Positions 1 to 5,134 of a stretch of 8,235 nucleotides of DNA are shown here, piece by piece. The notes beneath the pieces were generated by a model, which worked only from the letters and a program-made list of their open reading frames with translations, did no database searches and was not told the DNA's origin. Position numbers and translations under genes: made by a program. The DNA lies in contig DIRQ01000090.1 of assembly GCA_002424365.1 (NCBI GenBank), positions 1 through 8,235 of the forward strand, read 5' to 3'. Source of the DNA: Syntrophomonas sp. UBA5432 (GTDB lineage Bacteria; Bacillota; Syntrophomonadia; Syntrophomonadales; Syntrophomonadaceae). Positions within the stretch are counted from its first letter, which is position 1. Each line of letters starts with the position of its first letter.

Positions 1-527
1 CTTTCCAGCTGTCTGGCTCCTTCAATATTTAAAATACCTACCGTAGGATTTTTTATACCGCAGGCTTTAGCTGTAGCTATTCCATAAAGTGTATTTTTCA
101 ACATGGCCGACACTCTATCCATATCAGAAATACCAGTTGTAGTAGCCAGAAACATTGGCTTCCCCTGCGCTGGAGTAATAACCCGGCCTACAGTCGAAAC
201 CCCAATTGGAAAACTATAATGCATGGTTACCGCAGCATCCAGGTCTCCAGTTAAGAGCATTTCATCCATTTTGGCATGAGCCTCTTTTTCGTCGGTTGCT
301 GCAACCATTTCCAAATCAGTTTCCACTCCGCCACCAATAACTACTACCTGTATATCGGAATTAGTCTTTTGGGCAAGTTCTGCTCCACGAACCAATTCTT
401 CAGGGCCGTGCTCACTGCCCAGAATAGTAAGCCCTACTCTGGTTTTCTTACCAAAAGAACCGGTTTCCAAAGCTTCAGCCATTTCTTCAAAAACTTCCGC
501 AATAGTCTGCCGAATTTTATTGCCCAC
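1..527 (-). CDS. grdD: Glycine/sarcosine/betaine reductase protein C, alpha-type subunit GrdD (partial, N-terminal 175 residues)
   Basis: GrdD works with GrdC as protein C of the reductase: it takes the acetyl group from the carboxymethyl-selenoether of GrdA and releases it by phosphorolysis as acetyl phosphate in the cytoplasm. I translated this frame by hand. It begins GTG-GGC-AAT-AAA (MGNKIRQTIAEVFEE) and contains family-typical stretches such as GSFGKK (23-28), LGSEHG (36-41), TMHYSFPIGVSTVG (101-114) and NPTVGILN (160-167). The GTG start at 527 lies 8 nt after GGAG in AAGGAGATGA; the ATG inside that ribosome binding site meets a stop after two codons. It follows grdC by 41 nt without a terminator, so the two are co-transcribed. 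From memory, the family has a cysteine near position 98 in a DACVTMHY context; here that site reads DAAVTMHY. The catalytic C-terminal cysteine of the family would lie outside the window, so activity cannot be judged. Confidence 0.93.
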   Translation of the reverse strand, partial: MGNKIRQTIAEVFEEMAEALETGSFGKKTRVGLTILGSEHGPEELVRGAELAQKTNSDIQVVVIGGGVETDLEMVAATDEKEAHAKMDEMLLTGDLDAAVTMHYSFPIGVSTVGRVITPAQGKPMFLATTTGISDMDRVSAMLKNTLYGIATAKACGIKNPTVGILNIEGARQLE

Positions 528-568
528 TACTTCATCTCCTTAAGAAAAGCCATATTCCCGTAACGGAA

Positions 569-2107
569 TTATTCAGCGCTAAAAGATTTAGCAAAATCAC
601 TCATGGCTTCTCCAATCATTTTGCGTACTAGTTCTTTATCAAATCCGGTATCAATAGTTCCCGGATTCTTCTCTATCAGAAAAGAAACACCATCAAAAAG
701 GTTAGTTAATCTTCCCAGGAATAAGCTTCCCTTGCCGATAACCATGGCCCGGTTGATTTTACCGGAAAGAATCATATCCCGGGCAGGTCCTATAAAAGGT
801 ACTCCGGAGGGAATATGACCCTGGGTAGGTGCAAATCCCGGCATACCAAAACTTGAAACCGTATTTAACATATCAGCCTTGGCGATTTCTCCTCTTTTTA
901 CCGCCAGGGCCGCTATCATTTTATAATTGGCCTGGGGGACATCACCGGCACCGGCAGGTTCGGTTATTTCAGGATTCTGCATTTCGGGTGCATAACGGTC
1001 CACATCGGTAATCTTGTAGCCTATGCCATCCAGGGGGTCAGTTACAATAGCAGTCATTACTGCCTGGGGAGAAGCTCCGGACCCAATTCTATGGCGGCCC
1101 ACGGCATCAGTGCGAATGACCGGGTTGATACCGTCGTTTTCACCGATGTGTACCGCAAATGCTCCCAGCATATCTTCTAATGCCGGCATTCCTTTTTTAA
1201 CGTGTTCCTTGGAATTCATACCTAATTTAGCAGTACAACCACCTGCCAGTACTACAACATTTTTGTAAACCCCCGCCTGAACCAGAGCCGCAGCTTCTAC
1301 CAGAGCATGAGCGGGACCGGCACAAAAACTTCTGGTATCAGAACCGGTAGCATTGATACAGCCGCAAATCTCACCAATTGATTTGGCAAAATTGCCGCCG
1401 CCTCTCTGGTTCATATCTCCGCATGCTTCTTCCGAACATTCGATTATATAATCAATATCCTCTTTGTCTAAACCCGATTTGGCTAATAGCAATTTCAATG
1501 CAAAAACAGCCGAAGCTTTGGCGACCAGATTTTCAAACATTACATGGGCAGATAAGGCGTCATCAAATTCGTGTGCTTTTTTTACACAACCCACCAGTTT
1601 ACCTTCGAAATACAGGGGTAAAGCCAGATGTTCATCTGTCATTTTCTTTATTTCATCTATGGCACTGATGTTTTTATCCATATTTTCGAATTTGTTTATA
1701 CCAGCCAATATGGGGTGAGCTGCAAGTTTTTCTTTTACCGAGGCTTGAAATTTTTCTTCTAAAACTACCAGGTCAAATATATCAACTATTTTCATAAGCC
1801 CGATAAATTCATCTTCTGGCATTATTTCACCGTATTTACCATTACGGTCGGCATCATTTATGGGATTTTCATACCAGGGGCGAGGAATATTACTAAGCCC
1901 ATCAGGAGTAATATTTCCTATATAGGTTTGGTTAGGAGGGTATTTAACTGCCGCTTCAAAACTTCTCAGGTGCCCCGGCAGTTTTTGCAAATGCTCTGAT
2001 TCAGGATTTACACGACCTTCTGTAGTCTGAGTTGTACCATAATGAACAAGCATACCGCTTGCTTGAATCAATGCATAGCCAGCACCTTTTACAACCGGAT
2101 AATTCAT
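569..2107 (-). CDS. grdC: Glycine/sarcosine/betaine reductase protein C subunit GrdC
   Basis: GrdC (512 aa, the usual family length) pairs with GrdD to form protein C, the substrate-independent part that ends in acetyl phosphate formation. The start MNYPVVKGAGYALIQASGML and the segments NITPDGLSNIPRPWYENP (65-82) and TEPAGAGDVPQANY (382-395) are what I know from GrdC proteins. The middle of the protein resembles the FabH/thiolase-like fold: a cysteine at 262 in SFCAGPAHA sits where a ketoacyl-synthase III nucleophile would be, and GHIPSG (430-435) and GKGSLFLGR (458-466) are typical of the family's C-terminal half. The ATG at 2107 is preceded by GGAGGT about 9 nt upstream. A strong hairpin lies in the 103-nt gap to grdA, and grdD follows after 41 nt. 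No internal stop or frameshift is seen. Confidence 0.96.
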   Translation of the reverse strand: MNYPVVKGAGYALIQASGMLVHYGTTQTTEGRVNPESEHLQKLPGHLRSFEAAVKYPPNQTYIGNITPDGLSNIPRPWYENPINDADRNGKYGEIMPEDEFIGLMKIVDIFDLVVLEEKFQASVKEKLAAHPILAGINKFENMDKNISAIDEIKKMTDEHLALPLYFEGKLVGCVKKAHEFDDALSAHVMFENLVAKASAVFALKLLLAKSGLDKEDIDYIIECSEEACGDMNQRGGGNFAKSIGEICGCINATGSDTRSFCAGPAHALVEAAALVQAGVYKNVVVLAGGCTAKLGMNSKEHVKKGMPALEDMLGAFAVHIGENDGINPVIRTDAVGRHRIGSGASPQAVMTAIVTDPLDGIGYKITDVDRYAPEMQNPEITEPAGAGDVPQANYKMIAALAVKRGEIAKADMLNTVSSFGMPGFAPTQGHIPSGVPFIGPARDMILSGKINRAMVIGKGSLFLGRLTNLFDGVSFLIEKNPGTIDTGFDKELVRKMIGEAMSDFAKSFSAE

Positions 2108-2133
2108 CGAACCTTACCTCCAAATTAGTTCAT

Positions 2134-2165
2134 AAAGGGTAACGGTAATGATACCATTACCCTTT
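2134..2165 (-). promoter_or_regulatory. Intercistronic hairpin between grdA and grdC
   Basis: The minus-strand RNA can form a continuous 14-bp stem (9 bp, one G-U pair, 4 bp) closed by a UCAU tetraloop. The arms are 2134-2147 and 2152-2165. No U-run follows, so it is not a standard intrinsic terminator. It sits after the grdA stop and about 24 nt before the grdC ribosome binding site. A role in mRNA processing or stability, giving more GrdA than GrdCD, is my inference. Confidence 0.6.
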
Positions 2166-2210
2166 GTAAAAGTTGGTATCTAAAACAGTTGTTCCTAACA
2201 AACTAAGGGG

Positions 2211-2654
2211 TTATTTTCGATAAGTTTTAACTTCATTTACTATCTCATCAATATCGAGAACCATTTCCATCATGCTAATTTGTTCATCATAAACATCCGC
2301 ATTTACTTGGTCTTTTAATTCAAATACGTGATAAGCTTTGAGTCCCAACGAGACTCCAGATAATGGACCAGCGAAAGTAGGATCACCAGTGGATACGGTT
2401 TCGGCAGCCAGACCGGAAGCTTCGGCTTCTGCTCCGCCTAAAACAACAATTAAATCGTCTTTTCCGTATTTCTCAGTTAGTTCCTTAATTCTCGCTTGAT
2501 TTTCCAGGTCCATTGCGCCTGCGGCAGTTCAGACGAAACATTCGGTGGTAGAAAATACTACCTCAGCACCGGCAGTTTTTACGCATTCTTCAATAGCAGG
2601 ACCTGGAATACCGTCACGGTCGCCCAGAATAGCTACTTTTTTACCTTCTAGCAC
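2211..2654 (-). CDS. grdA: Glycine/sarcosine/betaine reductase selenoprotein A, with in-frame UGA (selenocysteine 42)
   Basis: GrdA is the small selenoprotein shuttle. It takes the carboxymethyl group from protein B onto its selenocysteine, hands an acetyl group to protein C, and is re-reduced by thioredoxin. Reading through the TGA at 2529-2531 as selenocysteine gives a 147-aa protein of normal length. The N-terminus reads MLEGKKVAILGDRDGIPGPA, and the redox motif is C39-F-V-U42 followed by TAAGAMDLENQ, the family signature. YDEQISMMEMVLDIDEI near the C-terminus is also typical. The start is GTG at 2654, 8 nt after GGAG in AAAGGAGAA. A caller that treats TGA as stop would report only a 100-aa fragment from the internal Met at 2513, losing the N-terminus and the active site. 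The gene lies 21 nt after trxA, which matches its electron donor. Confidence 0.97.
2505..2531 (-). promoter_or_regulatory. UGA selenocysteine codon and candidate bacterial SECIS hairpin
   Basis: The UGA codon is 2529-2531. Seven bases further on in the mRNA, CAGG (2518-2521) can pair with CCUG (2505-2508) around a 9-nt loop, CGCAAUGGA. This is the position expected for a bacterial SECIS element bound by SelB. The recoding itself is firmly supported by the protein context; the exact hairpin is weak because the stem is only 4 bp. Confidence 0.4.
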
Positions 2655-2675
2655 AGCGTATTCTCCTTTCAATAA

Positions 2676-2990
2676 TTACTTTAATTCATTTAATTTGGCC
2701 TCGACTTCGTCGATAGTGATTTCGGTAGTAAGCTCAGCAACCTTGCTGCCATCTTTATAAAAAGCTATAGTAGGTAAGCCCAATACCTTCTGACTGATGG
2801 CTAATCTCTTGTTACCAGTTGTATCCAGACTGCAAAACTTGGCCTGGCCGGCATATTTTTCGGCCAGCTGGTGTACATCAGGCATTAATTCCTTACAGGG
2901 TCCACAACTGGGACTCCAAAAATCTACCATTACTAATCCTTTAGCTTTTAGTACTTCTTCTTTAAAATTTGTTTTATTTACCTCGATCAA
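2676..2990 (-). CDS. trxA: Thioredoxin (glycine reductase electron donor)
   Basis: This cytoplasmic thioredoxin carries electrons from TrxB to oxidised GrdA. From the proposed TTG start it has 104 aa, normal for the family: MIEVNKTNFKEEVL, then the active site FWSPSCGPCK with C29-G-P-C32, and the cis-proline loop GLPTIAFYKDG. The usual tryptophan just before the first active-site cysteine (WCGPC) is a serine here (SCGPC). The start choice rests on the ribosome binding site: GGAGG at 2999-3003 is 8 nt from the TTG at 2990. The alternative GTG at 2997-2999 is embedded in that same GGAGGTGA and has only a 4-nt spacing to an earlier GGAGG. trxB ends 38 nt upstream of this start and grdA begins 21 nt downstream, so this is one operon. 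Confidence 0.94.
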   Translation of the reverse strand: MIEVNKTNFKEEVLKAKGLVMVDFWSPSCGPCKELMPDVHQLAEKYAGQAKFCSLDTTGNKRLAISQKVLGLPTIAFYKDGSKVAELTTEITIDEVEAKLNELK

Positions 2991-2998
2991 ATAACTCA

Positions 2999-3018
2999 CC
3001 TCCCCTCCAAAATTGGAG
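2999..3018 (-). promoter_or_regulatory. trxA ribosome binding site with adjacent inverted repeat
   Basis: The minus strand reads GGAGGGGAGGTGA. The second GGAGG (2999-3003) is the best Shine-Dalgarno for a TTG start at 2990. Just upstream, CTCCAA (3013-3018 in the RNA) is complementary to TTGGAG (3005-3010), so the first GGAGG copy can be held in a short hairpin. Modulation of trxA translation by this pairing is speculative. Confidence 0.5.
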
Positions 3019-3028
3019 TACTGAAAAA

Positions 3029-4255
3029 CTAAGCACCGGCAATTTCCATTTGCCCCTGCAATTCACCGGGGCTAAAAGCGCCGCTTAGTTTGGAAAGCAA
3101 TTCACCTTTATGGAAAAGTAAGACCGTTGGGATTTTATCCACAGCATATCTTTTTACCAGTCTTTGATTTCTGTAGGTATCAATTTTCACCAGTTTTATC
3201 CCATGACCGGAATCTTCCAGCCATTTTTCCAATTCCGAAAGGGCGGTAATGCTTTCCTCAATCTGAGGAGCCCAGAAGGCTACCATTACCGGTTCCTCAG
3301 CACTTAATACCTGCTCTTTGAAACCTTCTTCTTCGGCTAAATATTTTTCCGCAGCTACTGCAGCTATGGCACCATCACTAGCTGCAGTTACAACCTGGCG
3401 TAAATATTTAACCCGGCAGTCACCTACGGCATAAACACCGGGTACGGAGGTTTCCATTTGCTCATTGGTTACTATGTAACCCTGTTCATTCAGCTCTACT
3501 TTGCCTTTGACCAGTTCAGTCTTGGGCAGCGTGCCGACAAAGAAAAACACACCATTAATTGGCATCTCCGTGATTTCACCGGTTTTAATATTCTTTATGA
3601 GAATAGTCTCTACCAGCCCGTCACCTTTTACTTCCTCTAATATGGAACTCCATACCCATTTAATCTTGGGATTGGCCATAGCTTTTTCAGCGCTAACTTT
3701 GTTACAGTCCAGGATGCCCTCGTCATGGATTACGATAATGGTTACCGATTCGGCAAACTTGGTCAGATACATAGCTTCTTCTACGGCGGCATCACCATTA
3801 CCAACTACAACTACATCTAACTCTTCAAAAAAGTCGGCATCACAGGTAGCACAGTAGGACACACCCTTGCCTCTGAATTTGTTTTCACCTTTTATGTTAA
3901 GCGTACGGGGTTCAGCCCCCAGGGCAAGGATTACTATTTTAGCTTGATACTCTTTACCACTTTTGGTTTTAAGCTTTTTGATTTCACCATCTAATTCCAC
4001 ATCAATGACTTCGTCGCGGATAATTTCAGTGCCAAAACTTTCAGCGTGGTCAGCCATGGCCTGCATTAGCGCAGGACCAGTAGTCCCTCTGCCAAAACCC
4101 GGGTAGTTTTCTAAATCCTCAGTAGTGGCAGCCTGGCCTCCCGGTCTTCCTTTTTGTAATATGATTGTTTTAAGTCGTGACCGGGAACCGTAAATACCTG
4201 CCGCCAGTCCGCCTGGTCCTGCTCCGGCTATAACAATGTCATAAATCTCAGCCAT
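3029..4255 (-). CDS. trxB: Thioredoxin reductase fused to a cysteine-free thioredoxin-like domain
   Basis: This flavoprotein should reduce TrxA, which feeds the Grd complex. Residues 1-305 are a low-molecular-weight thioredoxin reductase: FAD motif GAGPGG (11-16), redox-active C135-A-T-C138 in SYCATCD, a second dinucleotide motif GNGDAA (152-157), and the FAD-binding AVGDCR (276-281) with LRQVVTAASDGA. Residues about 311-408 form an extra thioredoxin fold with FWAP (327-330) and a cis-Pro loop KIPTVLLFHKG, but the expected CGPC is QIEE, so this domain cannot do dithiol exchange. The usual HRRxxxR motif that binds the NADPH 2'-phosphate is not visible; that stretch reads VIHDEGILDCNK (175-186). 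At 408 aa it is about 100 residues longer than a plain TrxB. The start is ATG at 4255, 9 nt after GGAGG; an upstream TTG at 4291 has no convincing site. Confidence 0.93.
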   Translation of the reverse strand: MAEIYDIVIAGAGPGGLAAGIYGSRSRLKTIILQKGRPGGQAATTEDLENYPGFGRGTTGPALMQAMADHAESFGTEIIRDEVIDVELDGEIKKLKTKSGKEYQAKIVILALGAEPRTLNIKGENKFRGKGVSYCATCDADFFEELDVVVVGNGDAAVEEAMYLTKFAESVTIIVIHDEGILDCNKVSAEKAMANPKIKWVWSSILEEVKGDGLVETILIKNIKTGEITEMPINGVFFFVGTLPKTELVKGKVELNEQGYIVTNEQMETSVPGVYAVGDCRVKYLRQVVTAASDGAIAAVAAEKYLAEEEGFKEQVLSAEEPVMVAFWAPQIEESITALSELEKWLEDSGHGIKLVKIDTYRNQRLVKRYAVDKIPTVLLFHKGELLSKLSGAFSPGELQGQMEIAGA

Positions 4256-4310
4256 TGAATGTACCCTCCCCTTGATTTGTATTCGACTCAAGTGCTCTTT
4301 GTTTATTTAT

Positions 4311-4339
4311 AATATACCATTGGTATACCAGTAAAACAA
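4311..4339 (-). promoter_or_regulatory. Sigma-A-type promoter for the trxB-trxA-grdACD operon
   Basis: The minus strand carries TTGTTT (4334-4339), a 17-nt spacer, and TATATT (4311-4316), preceded by TGG as in a partly extended -10. It lies about 50 nt upstream of the trxB start and just after the terminator of the preceding operon. No GG-N10-GC sigma-54 pattern is seen here, so the grd operon seems to use the housekeeping sigma factor. Confidence 0.65.
4313..4330. promoter_or_regulatory. Operator-like overlapping palindromes in the trxB promoter
   Basis: Three alternating half-sites, TATACCA, TGGTATA and TATACCA, overlap. They form a 7-bp inverted repeat around one base (4313-4327) and a 10-bp perfect palindrome TGGTATACCA (4321-4330). 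They fill the spacer and overlap the -10 of the proposed promoter, a position suited to a repressor. The regulator is unknown. Confidence 0.5.
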
Positions 4340-4370
4340 TGCTTTATTAAAAATAATTTTCTTCTTTTTT

Positions 4371-4393
4371 GTTCAGGCTGAGAAGGCCTGAAC
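4371..4393. repeat. 8-bp inverted repeat upstream of the trxB promoter
   Basis: GTTCAGGC (4371-4378) and GCCTGAAC (4386-4393) are perfect inverted copies around a 7-nt loop, about 30 bp upstream of the -35. On the minus strand it is followed by an A-run, not a U-run, so it is not a terminator in the direction of the genes. It may be a protein-binding site. Confidence 0.45.
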
Positions 4394-4421
4394 TCAGAAG
4401 ATTATTCTAAGATTAACTTAT

Positions 4422-4480
4422 TAAAAAAGACGCCCCGGTTTATATATGCTGCCGAACTAACAGCAACACCCGAGACGTCT
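4422..4480 (-). terminator. Intrinsic terminator of the hydantoinase-DUF1097 operon
   Basis: In the minus-strand RNA, AGACGUCUCGG (4470-4480) pairs with CCGGGGCGUCU (4428-4438), an 11-bp stem including two G-U pairs. An inner stem UGCUG/CAGCA (4447-4451 with 4461-4465) is followed by U6 from 4428 down to 4423. It begins about 50 nt after the stop of the DUF1097-like gene. The mismatches on the plus strand show that it is built for minus-strand transcription. Confidence 0.8.
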
Positions 4481-4531
4481 CTAACAATTATGGTAGATAC
4501 AGTGAAGATTTGCAGCAACAAAATTGAATCT

Positions 4532-5098
4532 TTAATCGCTATGGCTCCTGTTAGTGACTTTAGTTGGAAATGTTAAAGTCACGTTTAGCCATCCTAAAAA
4601 CCAACCAAAATAAGCCATAACTACAGTCCAAATAAATGCCCAGAATATAATCGTATAAGGATTATCCATCATTCCTATTGATGGGATGCTACTAGTGAAA
4701 TAAACTGCCAGGAATAATGTGAATCCATTAAATACTGCCAGGGTTCCTTTTTCCCAGATATGCCAACGTGGAATTAATGAAACAAATATTGGTAAAACTA
4801 TAAAATTAGAAACTACCAAACCCCAAAACGTACTATACTGGCCGCCGATAAAATGTGCCAGGGCAACTGCCAATGCACACCATACCGCACCGAAAAATGC
4901 ACCAAAAGGAAGGGAGGGGATGATTAGTTTCCAGGTATCGGGCTTACCACCCATGGCAAAATACTCAGCCCAAACAATAAAGCATACCCACAGTGGAAAA
5001 TTGTATTTACCTAAAAAGAAGGTAAATGGCAATGATATAAACACGGTTATAGCTACCGCCCAGGGCAAGGAAATTCTTTCCGTTTTTTTCGAAGTCAT
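4532..5098 (-). CDS. DUF1097-like six-helix membrane protein
   Basis: This is a hydrophobic protein of 188 aa that I assign to the DUF1097 family from its size and patterns such as FIVWAEYFAMGGKPDTWK (40-57) and PFGAFFGAVW (64-73); the function of this family is not established. Six membrane segments are visible at about 11-30, 33-50, 58-84, 89-109, 117-138 and 147-171. The N-terminus is basic (MTSKKTER), consistent with a cytoplasmic side, and the tail is short and polar. The start is decided by AGGAGG at 5106-5111, which is 7 nt from the ATG at 5098 but only 1 nt from the ATG at 5104. It lies 36 nt downstream of the hydantoinase gene and ends in a shared terminator, so it probably serves the same pathway. 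A role in uptake or export of the hydantoin or its products is only an inference. Confidence 0.8.
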   Translation of the reverse strand: MTSKKTERISLPWAVAITVFISLPFTFFLGKYNFPLWVCFIVWAEYFAMGGKPDTWKLIIPSLPFGAFFGAVWCALAVALAHFIGGQYSTFWGLVVSNFIVLPIFVSLIPRWHIWEKGTLAVFNGFTLFLAVYFTSSIPSIGMMDNPYTIIFWAFIWTVVMAYFGWFLGWLNVTLTFPTKVTNRSHSD

Positions 5099-5105
5099 CC
5101 CCATG

Positions 5106-5111
5106 CCTCCT
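5106..5111 (-). promoter_or_regulatory. Ribosome binding site that decides the start of the DUF1097-like gene
   Basis: A perfect AGGAGG sits 7 nt before the ATG at 5098. The other in-frame ATG (5104) is separated by a single base, too close for initiation, so the two-residue longer form is unlikely. Confidence 0.75.
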
Positions 5112-5134
5112 ATTGAATTAATCTAACGCCTTTG

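Noticed and set aside
276..1718. Several plus-strand open frames opposite grdD and grdC (for example 276-563, 1023-1268, 1378-1668)
   Set aside because: They lie antisense to well-supported genes, have no recognisable motifs and no good ribosome binding sites.
2211..2513. Independent 100-aa protein starting at the Met at 2513
   Set aside because: It is the part of GrdA after the selenocysteine codon; there is no ribosome binding site before 2513, and the upstream frame carries the GrdA signature.
4371..4393. Second terminator after the DUF1097-like gene
   Set aside because: In the direction of transcription the hairpin is followed by A residues, not U; the true terminator is at 4422-4480.
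4292..4531. Glycine riboswitch or T-box leader upstream of the trxB-grd operon
   Set aside because: The structured part (4422-4480) sits upstream of the proposed promoter and ends in a U-run right after the preceding gene, so it is that gene's terminator. I saw no glycine-aptamer or T-box sequence.
4719..5126. 135-aa plus-strand open frame opposite the DUF1097-like gene
   Set aside because: It is antisense to a gene with six clear membrane helices and a perfect ribosome binding site; its own protein shows no family features.
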